A DNA stretch of 64,000 nucleotides from Knoellia subterranea KCTC 19937 (GCF_000768685.1 NZ_AVPK01000002.1:372001-436000); one strand, 5' to 3'. Shown: positions 45,477 through 57,056, counted from the stretch's first letter. Notes: a model not told the origin generated them from the sequence alone. Made by a program: numbers and translations.

Positions 45477-45482
45477 GTTCTC

Positions 45483-46610
45483 ATGACCACCAACAACACC
45501 GCTCTCAAGGGACTCGCCGACAACGGCGTCTCCATCTGGCTCGACGACCTCTCGCGCGAGCGCATCAGCTCGGGGAACCTGCAGGAGGTCATCGACACCA
45601 AGGGCGTCGTCGGCGTGACGACCAACCCGTCGATCTTCCAGGTGGCACTGTCCGACGGTGAGGCCTACAGCGAGCAGGTCGCGCAGCTCGCAGCCGACAA
45701 CGCCACGCTCGACGAGGCCGTCACCGCCATGACGACCCAGGACGTCCGTGACGCCTGCGACGTGATGCTTCCGGTCTTCCAGGCCAGCAACGGCCTCGAC
45801 GGCCGGGTGTCGATCGAGGTCGACCCGCGGCTCGCCCACGAGACCGACGCAACGGTCGAACAGGCAAAAGAGCTCTCGGCTCTCGTTGACCGCCCCAACC
45901 TGCTGGTCAAGATCCCGGCCACAGTCGAGGGCCTCCCCGCCATCAGCAAGGTTCTCGCAGAAGGCATTTCGGTCAACGTCACGCTGATCTTCAGCCTCGA
46001 CCGCTATCGCGCGGTCATGAACGCATTCCTCACTGGCCTCGAGCAGGCCCGCGAGGCGGGCAAGGACATCAGCACGCTCGAGTCGGTCGCCTCCTTCTTC
46101 GTCTCGCGCGTCGACACCGAGATCGACAAGCGCCTCGACGCGATCGAGGGAGAGGATGCCGAGAAGGCCAAGGCCCTCAAGGGCAAGGCGGGCATCGCCA
46201 ACGCGCGACTGGCCTACCAGGCCTACGAAGAGGTCTTCTCGACTCCACGCTGGAAGAGCCTCGAGGCCGACGGAGCCAAGCCACAGCGGCCGCTGTGGGC
46301 GTCCACGGGAGTCAAGGACCCGGCATACCCCGACACGATGTATGTCACCGAGCTCGTCGCACCGGGAACCGTCAACACGATGCCCGAGAAGACGCTCGAC
46401 GCCGTCAAGGACCACGGCGAGATCACGGGCAACACGATCGCGGGCACCTACGAGGAGGCAGCGAAGGTCCTCGACGACCTCGAAGGCCTCGGGATCTCGT
46501 ACTCCGAAGTCACGGCGCTCCTCGAGAAGGAAGGCGTCGACAAGTTCGAGAAGTCGTGGGGAGAGTTGCTCGACGGCGTGCAGTCCGAGCTCGACAAGGC
46601 CTCGCGATGA
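45483..46610 (+). CDS. tal: Transaldolase
   Basis: A 375-residue enzyme transferring dihydroxyacetone units between sugar phosphates. The Schiff-base lysine is in NLLVKIPAT, and [12 protein letters not shown] is the substrate loop. The length fits the actinobacterial class. It starts six bases after tkt and overlaps pgi (ATGA). Confidence 0.96.
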   Translation: MTTNNTALKGLADNGVSIWLDDLSRERISSGNLQEVIDTKGVVGVTTNPSIFQVALSDGEAYSEQVAQLAADNATLDEAVTAMTTQDVRDACDVMLPVFQASNGLDGRVSIEVDPRLAHETDATVEQAKELSALVDRPNLLVKIPATVEGLPAISKVLAEGISVNVTLIFSLDRYRAVMNAFLTGLEQAREAGKDISTLESVASFFVSRVDTEIDKRLDAIEGEDAEKAKALKGKAGIANARLAYQAYEEVFSTPRWKSLEADGAKPQRPLWASTGVKDPAYPDTMYVTELVAPGTVNTMPEKTLDAVKDHGEITGNTIAGTYEEAAKVLDDLEGLGISYSEVTALLEKEGVDKFEKSWGELLDGVQSELDKASR

Positions 46611-48316
46611 GCAGCCTGGAGGTCACCGCTCGGGGCGCCGCCGCCGACGCGATCGGCAACCACGTCCCGGACCTCGTGCGCGACGAGGTCGCCAGCAAGC
46701 TCTTTGCTCAGGACGCCACGCTGTGGGGCAAGGCGGCCGAGGAGGAGTCGGCCAAGCGGCTCTCCTGGGTCGGGCTCCCCCGCTCGTCACGGCCACTCCT
46801 CGGCGAGATCGCGGCGCTGCGCGAGGAACTGCGCGGCGACGGCGTCTCTCGGATCGTCCTCTGCGGCATGGGCGGCTCGTCCCTCGCGCCCGAGGTCATC
46901 TGCGCCACCGCTGGCGTCGACATCGTCGTGCTCGACTCGTCCTCACCCGACGTCGTCCGGCGTGCCATCACCACCGACCTCCAGAAGTCCGCGGTCGTCG
47001 TCTCGTCGAAGTCGGGCTCGACCGTGGAGACCGACTCGCAACGGCGCGCCTTCGAGGCGGCCTTCACCGAGGCCGGCATCGACCCGACCACCCGCATCGT
47101 CGTCGTGACCGATCCCGGCAGTCCTCTCGACGAGGAGGCGCGTGGTGCGGGGTACCGGGTCATCAACGCCGATCCCCATGTCGGCGGGCGCTATTCGGCA
47201 CTCACGGCCTTCGGGCTCGTGCCCTCCGGGCTGGCCGGTGCCGACATCGGTGCCCTGCTCGACGACGCCGAGGCCGTGGCCGACCTCCTTGCCGCCGATG
47301 ACGAGGGCAACCCGGCCCTGCGCCTCGGTGCTGCGATGGGTGGCACGAAGCCGCTGCGCGACAAACTCGTCCTCGTCGACGCCGGCACTGAGAACGTCGG
47401 CTTCGGTGCCTGGGCCGAGCAGCTCATCGCCGAGTCGACCGGCAAGGACGGCACCGGCATCCTCCCCGTCGTCGCCGACGGGCAGGCACCCAAGCACACC
47501 TACGCCGACGCCAATGTCGTGCGCCTTGTCGCCATCGGTGACGAGGACGACTTCGACGCCGACGCGGACAGCACGTTGCGTCACCCGGACTCCGTCGCGG
47601 CGGAGCAGCCCGGGCCGGCCGACCCCACCCCCGAGGAGAATCTCGGCGACAGCGGATCAGTCATCAGCGTGGCCGGGAGCCTCGGCGCCCAGTTCCTGCT
47701 GTGGGAGGCCGCCACGGCGGTCGCTGGGCGGCTGCTCGACATCAACCCGTTCGACCAGCCTGACGTCGAGAGTGCCAAGAAGGCCGCCCGAGGTCTGCTC
47801 GACGCGGCCGGCTCGCAGGAGGAGCCGCCGGCCTTCGTCGACGGTGCCGTCGAGGTGCGTGCTCTCGGAGGTGACTGGCTCGGGGATGCCGCGACGCTGC
47901 CGAGTGCCCTCGTCGCGCTCGTTCGCGAACTCGACAAGGAGCACGGCTACATCGCGATCATGGCCTACCTCGATCGCGAGCAGGATGCCGACCTCGAGCA
48001 CGTGGCCCGGGCCCTCTTCGACCGTGTCGGAAGGCCGGTGACCTTCGGTTGGGGGCCCCGGTTCCTCCACTCGACGGGCCAGTACCACAAGGGCGGTCCG
48101 GCCAACGGGGTGTTCATCCAGGTCACGGCCGACCCGCAGGAGGACCTCGCCGTGCCCGGACGCGAGTTCACCTTCGGCGAGTTCATCGCGGCCCAGGCCG
48201 GCGGCGACGCCCAGGTGCTCGCCGAGCACGACCGCCCCGTCCTCCGCCTCCACCTCACCCAGCACGGGCGCGGCCTGAGCCAGGTTCGCGCGGCCCTCAC
48301 ATCTCCAGGAGCCTGA
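46607..48316 (+). CDS. pgi: Glucose-6-phosphate isomerase
   Basis: A 569-residue SIS-fold isomerase linking glucose-6-phosphate and fructose-6-phosphate. It has [24 protein letters not shown] and the C-terminal [14 protein letters not shown]. It belongs to the divergent actinobacterial branch found in this operon. ATG 46607 overlaps tal; earlier in-frame codons lie inside tal and were rejected. Confidence 0.92.
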   Translation: MSSLEVTARGAAADAIGNHVPDLVRDEVASKLFAQDATLWGKAAEEESAKRLSWVGLPRSSRPLLGEIAALREELRGDGVSRIVLCGMGGSSLAPEVICATAGVDIVVLDSSSPDVVRRAITTDLQKSAVVVSSKSGSTVETDSQRRAFEAAFTEAGIDPTTRIVVVTDPGSPLDEEARGAGYRVINADPHVGGRYSALTAFGLVPSGLAGADIGALLDDAEAVADLLAADDEGNPALRLGAAMGGTKPLRDKLVLVDAGTENVGFGAWAEQLIAESTGKDGTGILPVVADGQAPKHTYADANVVRLVAIGDEDDFDADADSTLRHPDSVAAEQPGPADPTPEENLGDSGSVISVAGSLGAQFLLWEAATAVAGRLLDINPFDQPDVESAKKAARGLLDAAGSQEEPPAFVDGAVEVRALGGDWLGDAATLPSALVALVRELDKEHGYIAIMAYLDREQDADLEHVARALFDRVGRPVTFGWGPRFLHSTGQYHKGGPANGVFIQVTADPQEDLAVPGREFTFGEFIAAQAGGDAQVLAEHDRPVLRLHLTQHGRGLSQVRAALTSPGA

Positions 48317-49860
48317 TGAGTCCGGCGCGCATCTCCGCCACCCACAACCCGCTCCGGGACCCGCGCGACAAGCGGCTCCCCCGCATCGCCGGACCGTGCA
48401 GCCTCGTGCTGTTCGGCGTCACGGGCGACCTCGCGACGAAGAAGCTCATGCCGGCGATCTATGACCTCGCCAACCGCGGACTGCTCCCGCCGGGCTTCTC
48501 GCTCATCGGCTTCGCGCGCCGCGACTGGGCCGATCAGGACTTCGGCAAGATCGTCTACGAGTCCGTCAAGCAGCGCTCCCGCACCCCGTTCCGTGAGGAC
48601 GTCTGGCGTTCGCTCAGCGAGGGCATCCGGTTCGTGCCGGGGACCTTCGACGACCCCAAGGCGTTCGACCTCCTTGCCGAAACCGTCAAGGACCTCGACG
48701 AGCAGCGCGGCACGGGTGGCAACCACGCGTTCTACCTCTCGATCCCGCCGTCGTTCTTCGCGACCGTCTGCGAGCAGCTCAAGCGGTCGGGACTGTCGAC
48801 GCCGGAGGAGGGCTCCTGGCGGCGCGTCGTCATCGAGAAGCCGTTCGGGCACGACCTCAAGAGCGCACGTGAGCTCAACGAGATCGTCGCGGAAGTCTTC
48901 CCGGCCGACTCGGTCTTCCGGATCGACCACTACCTCGGCAAGGAGACCGTCCAGAACCTCCTCGCCCTGCGCTTCGCCAACCAGATGTTCGAGCCGGTCT
49001 GGAACAGCCACTACGTCGACCACGTCCAGATCACGATGGCCGAGGACATCGGCATCGGAGGACGGGCCGGCTACTACGACGGCATCGGCGCAGCCCGCGA
49101 CGTCATCCAGAACCACCTCCTCCAGCTCCTGGCCCTCACCGCCATGGAGGAGCCGGTCTCGTTCGATGCCGACCACCTCCGCAGCGAGAAGGAGAAGGTC
49201 CTCTCGGCGGTGCGCCTGCCCAAGGACCTCGCCAAGGGCACCGCCCGCGGTCAGTACGCCAAGGGCTGGCAGGGCGGCGAAGAAGCGATCTCCTATCTCG
49301 AGGAGGACGGCGTCGCCGCCGCTTCGACGACCGAGACGTATGCCGCGGTGAAGCTCGAGATCGACACTCGCCGTTGGGCGGGTGTCCCGTTCTACCTGCG
49401 CACCGGCAAGCGACTCGGGAAGCGCGTCACCGAGATCGCCGTCGTCTTCAAGAAGGCGCCCCACCTCCCGTTCACCGACACCGCGACCGAGGAGCTCGGT
49501 CAGAACGCGGTCGTCATCCGCGTCCAGCCGGACGAGGGCGTGACCATGCGCTTCGGCGCCAAGGTCCCCGGTGCCCAGATGGAGGTGCGCGACGTGACGA
49601 TGGACTTCGGCTACGGGCGCGCGTTCACCGAGAGCTCTCCCGAGGCCTACGAGCGCCTCATCCTCGACGTGCTCCTCGGCGAGCCGCCGCTCTTCCCCCG
49701 GCACGAGGAGGTCGAGCTCTCCTGGGAGATTCTCGACCCGATCGAGGAGTTCTGGGCCAGGAGCGGTGCAGCCATCGACCAATACACCTCCGGCACCTGG
49801 GGACCCCAGAGCGCCGACGACCTCATGCGCCGCGACGGCCGTGAATGGAGGCTCCCGTGA
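48316..49860 (+). CDS. zwf: Glucose-6-phosphate 1-dehydrogenase
   Basis: First enzyme of the oxidative pentose phosphate pathway, 514 residues, NADP-dependent. GVTGDLATKK (34-43) binds the nucleotide and RIDHYLGKE (202-210) is the active-site signature with catalytic His. Its ATG shares one base with the pgi stop, and AGGAG lies inside the pgi end. OpcA downstream is its activator. Confidence 0.97.
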   Translation: MSPARISATHNPLRDPRDKRLPRIAGPCSLVLFGVTGDLATKKLMPAIYDLANRGLLPPGFSLIGFARRDWADQDFGKIVYESVKQRSRTPFREDVWRSLSEGIRFVPGTFDDPKAFDLLAETVKDLDEQRGTGGNHAFYLSIPPSFFATVCEQLKRSGLSTPEEGSWRRVVIEKPFGHDLKSARELNEIVAEVFPADSVFRIDHYLGKETVQNLLALRFANQMFEPVWNSHYVDHVQITMAEDIGIGGRAGYYDGIGAARDVIQNHLLQLLALTAMEEPVSFDADHLRSEKEKVLSAVRLPKDLAKGTARGQYAKGWQGGEEAISYLEEDGVAAASTTETYAAVKLEIDTRRWAGVPFYLRTGKRLGKRVTEIAVVFKKAPHLPFTDTATEELGQNAVVIRVQPDEGVTMRFGAKVPGAQMEVRDVTMDFGYGRAFTESSPEAYERLILDVLLGEPPLFPRHEEVELSWEILDPIEEFWARSGAAIDQYTSGTWGPQSADDLMRRDGREWRLP

Positions 49861-49915
49861 CCACCGCACGACGTCCTGCGCTCCTGTCCCACGTCGATTC
49901 CTCGAGGGGGTCCCG

Positions 49916-51058
49916 GTGATCGTCGACCTCCCGAGCACCACGACGGCCGACATCTCCAAGCGGCTGGTCCGACTGCGTTCCGAGACGGGCTCGATGGCCC
50001 TGACCCGCGTCCTGACCCTCGTCGTCGTCGTCGACGAGAGCGATGCTGACGCGGCCATCGAGACGGCGAACGACGCGAGTCGCCAGCACCCCTGCCGGAT
50101 CATCGTCGTCGTCATCGCGAACCGTCGCGGCGCGGCGCGGCTCGACGGGCAGATCCGCATCGGCGGCGACGCCGGGGCGAGTGAGGTCGTCGTCCTCCGC
50201 CTCTTCGGTCCGCTCGCCTCGCACGGCCGGGCCGTCGTCACGCCGCTCCTCCTGGCCGACGCGCCCATCGTGGCGTGGTGGCCCACCGAGCCGCCGAAGG
50301 ATCCCTCGGCCGACCCGATCGGCGAGATGGCCCAGCGCCGGGTCACCGACGTCTCACGCGTCTCCGGCACGTCCAAGAGCCCGCTCACGCGACTCGCCTC
50401 GGCCTACAGTCCCGGCGACACCGACCTCGCCTGGTCTCGCATCACCCTGTGGCGAGCCCTCCTCACGGCCGCCCTCGACCAGGCTCCATTCGAGCCCGTC
50501 ACGTCGGTCGTCGTGACCGGTGGAGGAGACTCCCCCTCGGCGAAGCTGCTCGCAGGTTGGCTGGCCCACCGGCTCAAGGTCCCCGTGAGTCTTGTCCCGT
50601 CGCGCAACGGCAGCGGCATCATCAGCGTGCGACTCGACCGTCCGAGCGGGCCTCTCGACCTCGTCCGCCCCCAGGACGGCACGACGGCGCTGCTGTCCCA
50701 GCCCGGTCGTCCCGAGCGCACCATCGCCCTGCCTCCGCGCAGCGATGCGGAGTGTCTCGCCGACGAGCTCCGCCGTCTCGACCCGGACGAGGTCTACGCG
50801 GACGCGCTCCGACTGGGACTCGACCACGTGTCACACAGCCGCCGCACGTCGACCCAGGCACAGCGCAAGGGCATCACTCCCTCCGTGGCCGAGACCCGCG
50901 AGGACACCGAGCGGTTGCGCCGCGAGGCGCGCGTCGGAGTCGCAGCGGCCATGATCGAGGCACCCATGCCCGAGAAGGTCGACGACCCCAAGAAGGTCAA
51001 GAAGGCCGCGGCCCGCAAGCTCGACACGGTGCGCGCCAAGCGCGAGAAGAAGGCCTGA
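49916..51058 (+). CDS. opcA: Glucose-6-phosphate dehydrogenase assembly protein
   Basis: A 380-residue protein needed for full activity of Zwf in actinobacteria and cyanobacteria. IVDLPSTTTADISKRL at the start and DAPIVAWWPTEPP in the middle are family blocks. The last 60 residues are charged and helical and end Lys-rich. GTG 49916 follows GAGGGGG; the 55 bases after zwf hold no other start in frame with family support. Confidence 0.93.
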   Translation: MIVDLPSTTTADISKRLVRLRSETGSMALTRVLTLVVVVDESDADAAIETANDASRQHPCRIIVVVIANRRGAARLDGQIRIGGDAGASEVVVLRLFGPLASHGRAVVTPLLLADAPIVAWWPTEPPKDPSADPIGEMAQRRVTDVSRVSGTSKSPLTRLASAYSPGDTDLAWSRITLWRALLTAALDQAPFEPVTSVVVTGGGDSPSAKLLAGWLAHRLKVPVSLVPSRNGSGIISVRLDRPSGPLDLVRPQDGTTALLSQPGRPERTIALPPRSDAECLADELRRLDPDEVYADALRLGLDHVSHSRRTSTQAQRKGITPSVAETREDTERLRREARVGVAAAMIEAPMPEKVDDPKKVKKAAARKLDTVRAKREKKA

Positions 51059-51071
51059 GAGGACCTCGACG

Positions 51072-51851
51072 ATGACCGACGACACCCGCAGCCAGCCGAC
51101 CCCCGACGGAGACGGCGGTGCCGCCCCCGAGGTCGTCGTCCACCCCGGCAAACAGGAACTCAGCGATGCCATCGCGGCCCGGCTCGTCACGGCCCTCATC
51201 GACGCCCAGGCCGAACAGGACGTCGTGCAGGTCTCGCTCACGGGCGGCTCACTCGGCTCCGACCTGTGGGCCTCGGTGGCAGCCCTACCGGCTCGCGCCG
51301 CCGTGGACTGGGCCCGGGTCGAGTTCTGGTGGGGGGACGAGCGCTACCTCCCGGCCGGGGACGCGGACCGCAACGACGTCCAGAACGACGCCGCAGGCCT
51401 GGCGTCTCTCCCAGTCGACCCGACACGCATCCACCGGGTTCCCGGCCCCGACCGGTCCGAGTCCGCGGAAGCCAGCGCGACGGCATACGGGGAAGAAATC
51501 CGAGCCACGGACGCAGGTGCGTTCGGCATCATGATTCTCGGTGTCGGACCCGACGGGCACATTGCGTCGCTCTTCCCGGGGCATCCTGCCCAGCAGACGA
51601 CCGACGCCATCGCGGTGGCGGTGCACGACTCCCCCAAGCCGCCACCGGACCGGGTGAGCCTGACGTTCGAGGCGCTCCGCCGCTCGCGCGAGGTGTGGTT
51701 CATCGTTGCTGGCGCCGACAAGGCGGAGGCCGTGGCGAACGGTGTCGCGGATGCCGGACCCGACGTCAACTCCGCAGCCCAGGTCAAGGGCGAGGAGCGG
51801 ACCCTCTGGCTCATCGACGCGGACGCCGCCACGGCACTCCCGACCGACTGA
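51072..51851 (+). CDS. pgl: 6-phosphogluconolactonase
   Basis: A 259-residue enzyme that hydrolyses the lactone made by Zwf. VSLTGGSLGSDLW, WWGDERYLP and GVGPDGHIASLFPGH are the DevB/Pgl motifs. Last gene of the operon; its stop codon is inside the left arm of a long terminator hairpin. Confidence 0.96.
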   Translation: MTDDTRSQPTPDGDGGAAPEVVVHPGKQELSDAIAARLVTALIDAQAEQDVVQVSLTGGSLGSDLWASVAALPARAAVDWARVEFWWGDERYLPAGDADRNDVQNDAAGLASLPVDPTRIHRVPGPDRSESAEASATAYGEEIRATDAGAFGIMILGVGPDGHIASLFPGHPAQQTTDAIAVAVHDSPKPPPDRVSLTFEALRRSREVWFIVAGADKAEAVANGVADAGPDVNSAAQVKGEERTLWLIDADAATALPTD

Positions 51852-51904
51852 TTGCGCGGTTGGGACAGCTCGCTTGGCGCTCGCTGTCCCAACCGCGCAA
51901 TCAG
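51848..51904. terminator. 22-bp perfect-stem bidirectional terminator
   Basis: Arms 51848-51869 and 51883-51904 are exact complements with a 13-base loop. The left arm includes the pgl stop; the right arm ends eight bases from the rbpA stop. It serves the convergent pgl and rbpA transcripts. Confidence 0.8.
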
Positions 51905-51912
51905 TGGGGCGA

Positions 51913-52269
51913 CTACTGGATCAGGCCGCGCTCACGCAGGGCCCCGAGGGCCTCGTCGAGGATTGCTTCGCCGTCCTTGTCGGAGCGACGCTCCTTCACA
52001 TAGGCCAGGTGCGTCTTGTAGGGCTCGACCTTGCTCGGCGCCGGCGGGTTGTCCTTGTCCTGACCGGCCGGGAAACCACACCGCGGGCAGTCCCAGGTCT
52101 CCGGGATCTCGAGGTCGGGCTCCTGCGCGAAACTCGGTCGCGTCTCGTGGCCGTTCGAGCACCAGAACGAGACGTGGATGCGCGGAGCAGCCTCGCCGCG
52201 CTCGGCCTCGCCCATGGGGCCGGCCCCCACTCGACTGCCACGGATCGCGTTGCCACCGGACATCGCCAT
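51913..52269 (-). CDS. rbpA: RNA polymerase-binding protein RbpA
   Basis: A 118-residue actinobacterial transcription factor that binds sigma-A and promotes open complex formation. The basic linker is near the start (NAIRGSRVGAGPMGE). The core has WCSNGHE and WDCPRCGFPAG, and the sigma interaction domain (TWDCPRCG to the C-terminus) is complete. Last gene after secG, with a shared terminator toward pgl. Confidence 0.96.
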   Translation of the reverse strand: MAMSGGNAIRGSRVGAGPMGEAERGEAAPRIHVSFWCSNGHETRPSFAQEPDLEIPETWDCPRCGFPAGQDKDNPPAPSKVEPYKTHLAYVKERRSDKDGEAILDEALGALRERGLIQ

Positions 52270-52324
52270 CGGTTGCTCTCTCTCGGTTCAGGAGGACCTG
52301 CTGCGCAGGGTCGTCAGGAATGGA

Positions 52325-52570
52325 TCAGGAGGCGAAACGGTCAAGCACACCGAGTCCGACGATGCAGACGAACCACACCACCGCCACGGCAATCGTGATG
52401 CGGTCCAGGTTGCGCTCGGCGACCGACGAACCGCCCAGGGAAGTCGACATGCCACCGCCGAACATGTCGGAGAGACCTCCGCCCTTGCCCTTGTGGAGCA
52501 GGATGAGCAGGGTGAGGAAGAGTCCACCCAGGACCAGCAGGGCCTGGAGACCGATGCGTACCGCGTCCAC
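52325..52570 (-). CDS. secG: Preprotein translocase subunit SecG
   Basis: An 81-residue membrane protein with two helices (about 7-26 and 58-77) and the loop KGKGGGLSDMFGGG. Part of the SecYEG channel. GTG 52570 follows GAAGGAG. The position after tpiA is conserved in actinobacteria. Confidence 0.95.
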   Translation of the reverse strand: MDAVRIGLQALLVLGGLFLTLLILLHKGKGGGLSDMFGGGMSTSLGGSSVAERNLDRITIAVAVVWFVCIVGLGVLDRFAS

Positions 52571-52636
52571 GGCGCTCCTTCGGTTGGTTCGTGAGGTGTG
52601 CGCCCGGTGGGGCGCCGCTACAGGATACCTGCCGCG

Positions 52637-53443
52637 TCAGCTCGTCTTGAGATGGTCGCGGTAGCGGCAGATCGCCGCGAACTCGACCGGATCGATCGAC
52701 GCACCGCCGACGAGGGCGCCGTCGACGTCCGCCTGCTCCATGATCGCCGCGACGTTGCCGGACTTGACCGAGCCGCCGTAGAGGATACGAACCCGGTCGG
52801 CCAGGTCGCCGGAGTACAGCTCCGCGAGGAGCGTGCGGATCGCGCCACACACCTCCTGGGCGTCGGCAGGGGTCGCGACCTCGCCGGTTCCGATGGCCCA
52901 CACGGGCTCATAGGCGATGACGATCGAGGCGGCCTTGTCGGCCGGGAGGCCCTCGAGACCGGCCCGCACCTGGTCGAGCACGTGCTCGACATGCGTCCCG
53001 GCCTGGCGAATCTCGAGCCCCTCGCCGACGCAGAAGATCGGCACGAGGTCGTTCGCGTAGGCCGCGGCCACCTTGGCGTTGACCGTCTCGTCGGTCTCGC
53101 CGTGGTATTCACGCCGCTCGCTGTGACCGACGGTGACGTAGGTGCAGCCGAGCTTGGCGAGGAACGCACCGCTCACCTCGCCCGTGTAGGCACCGCTCTG
53201 GTGCTTCGACAGGTCCTGCGCGCCGTACTTGATCGCGAGGCGGTCACCGTCCACGAGCGTCTGCACGCTGCGCAGGTCGGTGAACGGGGGCAGCACCGCA
53301 ACCTCGACCGCGGCGTGGTCGTGCTTGGCATCCCGCAGGGTCCAGTCGAGCTTCTGCACCAGGTGGGTGGCCTGGAGGTGGTCGAGGTTCATCTTCCAGT
53401 TGCCCGCGAGGAGCGGGACGCGCTGGGGTGACTTCGTGGCCAA
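52637..53443 (-). CDS. tpiA: Triosephosphate isomerase
   Basis: A 268-residue glycolytic TIM-barrel enzyme with catalytic Lys17 (GNWKMNL), His107 (VGHSERR) and Glu179 ([11 protein letters not shown]). The start is TTG at 53443, since no ATG or GTG lies in frame near the conserved N-terminus. It is 14 bases downstream of pgk. Confidence 0.97.
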   Translation of the reverse strand: MATKSPQRVPLLAGNWKMNLDHLQATHLVQKLDWTLRDAKHDHAAVEVAVLPPFTDLRSVQTLVDGDRLAIKYGAQDLSKHQSGAYTGEVSGAFLAKLGCTYVTVGHSERREYHGETDETVNAKVAAAYANDLVPIFCVGEGLEIRQAGTHVEHVLDQVRAGLEGLPADKAASIVIAYEPVWAIGTGEVATPADAQEVCGAIRTLLAELYSGDLADRVRILYGGSVKSGNVAAIMEQADVDGALVGGASIDPVEFAAICRYRDHLKTS

Positions 53444-53457
53444 GGTGGTGGCGCCTT

Positions 53458-54675
53458 TCAGGATTCGTCGAGGACGGTGAGTCCGGGCAGCTGCTTGCCC
53501 TCGAGGTACTCGAGGCTGGCGCCGCCGCCGGTGGAGATGTGACCGAACTGGTCATCGGTGAACCCGAGCTGGCGCACGGCAGCGGCCGAGTCGCCGCCAC
53601 CGACGACGGTGAGGGCGCCGTCCGCGGTGATGTCCACGAGCGCCTTGGCGATCGCGGCAGTGCCGGCGGCGTAGGGCTCCATCTCGAAAGCACCCATGGG
53701 GCCGTTCCAGAAGACGGTGCGGCAGTCCGCGAGCTTCTCGGCGAAGAGCGTCGATGACTCCGGGCCGATGTCGAGGCCCATCCGCTCGGACGGGATCGCG
53801 TCGACGGCCACGACGTCGTGCTCGGCGTCGGCCGAGAACTCGGTGGCGGCCACGACGTCGACGGGCAGGACGATCTCGACGCCGCGCTCCTGCGCCTGCT
53901 CGAGGTAGCCCTTGACGGTGTCGACCTGGTCCTGCTCGAGCAGGCTCTTGCCGACCTCGTGCCCCTGGGCCTTGAGGAAGGTGAAGACCATGCCGCCACC
54001 GATGAGGAGCCGGTCCGCCGTCTGGATGAGGTTGTCGATCACCGCCAGCTTGTCGGACACCTTCGCGCCACCCAGCACCACGGCATACGGGCGCTCGGGG
54101 TCGGTCGTGAGCCGACGCAGCACGTCGACCTCGGTCTCGACCAGACCACCGACGGCCGAAGGCAAGAGGCGCGCCACGTCGAAGACGGACGCCTGCTCAC
54201 GGTGGACGACCCCGAAGCCGTCAGAGACGAAAACGTCTGCGAGAGAAGCCAATTGGCCCGCGAACTCGGCTCGCTCCTCCGCACTCTTGGCCGTTTCTCC
54301 GGCGTTGAAGCGCAGGTTCTCGAGAAGCACCACGTCGCCCTCGCCCGCTCCATCGACGGCGGACCGGGCGCCCTCCCCCACCGTGTCGGTGGCGAAGGTG
54401 ACGTCGCGGCCGAGCAGCTCCCCGAGCCGCGTCGCGACGGGAGCCAGGGAGTACTTGGCCTCCGGCACGCCCTTGGGCCGCCCGAGGTGCGCGGCCACGA
54501 TGACCCGCGCACCCGCGTCGGACAGCGACTTGATCGTCGGAACGGACGCGCGAATCCGCCCATCATCAGTAATGGCCGGTGATCCCGTTGAGTCGTTCTC
54601 CAGGGGAACGTTGAGGTCGGAGCGAACGAGGACGCGCTTGCCCCGCAGGTCGCCCAGGTCGGCGATCGAGTGCAT
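53458..54675 (-). CDS. pgk: Phosphoglycerate kinase
   Basis: A 405-residue glycolytic kinase. [11 protein letters not shown] at the start, AAHLGRPKG and the C-terminal GGGDSAAAV are family motifs. ATG 54675 has only a weak AAAGG upstream. It lies 23 bases after gap in the gap-pgk-tpiA-secG-rbpA cluster. Confidence 0.97.
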   Translation of the reverse strand: MHSIADLGDLRGKRVLVRSDLNVPLENDSTGSPAITDDGRIRASVPTIKSLSDAGARVIVAAHLGRPKGVPEAKYSLAPVATRLGELLGRDVTFATDTVGEGARSAVDGAGEGDVVLLENLRFNAGETAKSAEERAEFAGQLASLADVFVSDGFGVVHREQASVFDVARLLPSAVGGLVETEVDVLRRLTTDPERPYAVVLGGAKVSDKLAVIDNLIQTADRLLIGGGMVFTFLKAQGHEVGKSLLEQDQVDTVKGYLEQAQERGVEIVLPVDVVAATEFSADAEHDVVAVDAIPSERMGLDIGPESSTLFAEKLADCRTVFWNGPMGAFEMEPYAAGTAAIAKALVDITADGALTVVGGGDSAAAVRQLGFTDDQFGHISTGGGASLEYLEGKQLPGLTVLDES

Positions 54676-54698
54676 GTGGTGGTGGCCTTTGCTGGAGG

Positions 54699-55792
<1,094 letters not shown>

Positions 55793-55830
55793 CCTCAGTG
55801 GTCCGAAGTACGGGCAGGTAACATGGCCGC

Positions 55831-55848
55831 CCCATTATCGGGTGACCC
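55831..55848. repeat. CCCATTATCGGGTGACCC, repeat copy 1
   Basis: Matches 57015-57032 at 17 of 18 bases. The two copies flank the DUF559 gene. This copy holds only one arm of the palindrome seen at the second. Confidence 0.6.
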
Positions 55849-55961
55849 CACACCGGCCCGCTCGACCCGACCTGCCATCCCGGGTTGAGAGGGCTTTTGT
55901 CGGGTCCGGCCGGGTCACGTCGGCGCGCACGACGCACGCGTCCAGCTGGACGCACCGCAGC

Positions 55962-56858
55962 TCAGGCGGCAGCGGCCGCGGACTGAATCCACGCCACGAC
56001 GCGGGCTGGGCTCTGCAGGTCGGCCCAGGTGACTCGCACGACGGTGTAGCCGAGGCGACGGAGGCGATCCTCGCGACGCTTCTCCGCAAAGAGGGCGTCC
56101 AGCCCACCGTCCGTGTACTTCACCTTGCCGTCGAACTCGACGATGACCTTCGTCCCCTCAACGACGAAGTCCACTCTCGCGACGACCTCCCCGTCGATGT
56201 CGAGGATCTGCACCTGGGGAACGAGTCGTATGCCGGCGGCGAGCGCGAGAATGGCCAGCCGCGTCTCCCCGACCGACTCGCGGCGACCGTCCATGAAGCC
56301 GAACATCGACCTGCATCGCGCGCTCTGAGGATGGCCCCTGACGGTTTGGTAGGCGGCTCGCAGGGCTTCCTCCTCGACCAGTCCTTCGTGCAGGGCGTAG
56401 TCGACAGCCACCGTGCCCGACGTCGCCCCCTGGTCCATCGTGTAGCGGATCAGCGTGGAGGGCACATCGCACAGAGTCATCCCGTCGAGGTCTTCGACAT
56501 CGCCGTACAACGGGCGAATCCGAAAGGACTGCGTCAGCACCTCGTGATTCACAGGGCGAACGAGGTCGACCCGCTCGGGGATCGTGGGCCACACCGGCAC
56601 CTTGCGCATCACGAGGTTCGTCGCGTGGCTGAGGCGCGCGTCTGGATACAGGATCAGCCCGGCATGGGCGAGCCTGCGATGGGTCTCCACGTCGGAGAGT
56701 TGCGCCTGCCCATGGGCGTGAACTCCACGGCATACGGGCTCGATCACCTTGCGCTGTCGAAGGCGCGCGAGGCTCTTGCGGTCGTGCCCGAGGGCCGCCG
56801 CTTCGGAGGTGGTGAACAACTCGAACTCGGTGCGCCCCGTAGGGAGTGGATCTGTCAT
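55962..56858 (-). CDS. wHTH plus DUF559 endonuclease-like protein
   Basis: A 298-residue protein. The N-terminus (about 10-60; LFTTSEAAALGHDRKSLARL) resembles the AbiEi-type winged helix of phage-resistance antitoxins. The C-terminal domain is a Vsr/PD-(D/E)xK fold, with Glu198 in SVGETRL, Asp230 (ARVDFV) and Glu241-x-x-x-Lys245 (EFDGK). It could cut or nick DNA, but no target can be read. ATG 56858 is chosen over upstream codons that run through regulatory DNA. It interrupts the gap-whiA neighbourhood and is a likely accessory gene. Confidence 0.8.
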   Translation of the reverse strand: MTDPLPTGRTEFELFTTSEAAALGHDRKSLARLRQRKVIEPVCRGVHAHGQAQLSDVETHRRLAHAGLILYPDARLSHATNLVMRKVPVWPTIPERVDLVRPVNHEVLTQSFRIRPLYGDVEDLDGMTLCDVPSTLIRYTMDQGATSGTVAVDYALHEGLVEEEALRAAYQTVRGHPQSARCRSMFGFMDGRRESVGETRLAILALAAGIRLVPQVQILDIDGEVVARVDFVVEGTKVIVEFDGKVKYTDGGLDALFAEKRREDRLRRLGYTVVRVTWADLQSPARVVAWIQSAAAAA

Positions 56859-56910
56859 GCGATCGAGCCTGAAGCGACCTCGACGACCCGGCCAGAGGCC
56901 CGGTGAGATC

Positions 56911-56948
56911 TGTGGACAAGAGACGCCGCCCGACATGGCTGTGGACAA
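56911..56948. promoter_or_regulatory. Two DnaA-box sequences upstream of DUF559 gene
   Basis: TGTGGACAA occurs at 56911-56919 and 56940-56948, same orientation, 29 bp apart. Its complement TTGTCCACA is the preferred DnaA box of high-GC actinobacteria. They may regulate the DUF559 gene or bind DnaA. Confidence 0.5.
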
Positions 56949-57010
56949 CCGACTCGCAGCCGCATGACCCGACAAGGGGCCACTCGACCCCGACTGGGAA
57001 CCCGGGCCGA

Positions 57011-57045
57011 GCGGCCCATTATCGGGTCACCCGATAAAGGGCCGC
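57011..57045. terminator. 35-bp palindrome after whiA
   Basis: Symmetrical about base 57028 over 17 positions each side with one mismatch. It is 11 bp past the whiA stop and probably ends the rapZ-yvcK-whiA transcript. The centre ATCGGGTCACCCGAT leaves almost no loop, so it may also be a protein site. Confidence 0.55.
57015..57032. repeat. CCCATTATCGGGTCACCC, repeat copy 2
   Basis: Second copy, inside the 35-bp palindrome; see 55831-55848. Confidence 0.6.
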
Positions 57046-57056
57046 CCCGATGCGGG

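Noticed and set aside
43107-46415. 1102-codon open frame antisense to tkt and tal
   Set aside because: High GC in third positions keeps the opposite strand free of stops. The translation lacks domains and the plus-strand genes are certain.
47965-50388. 807-codon open frame antisense to pgi, zwf and opcA
   Set aside because: Mirror of three well-supported genes; low-complexity translation with no motifs.
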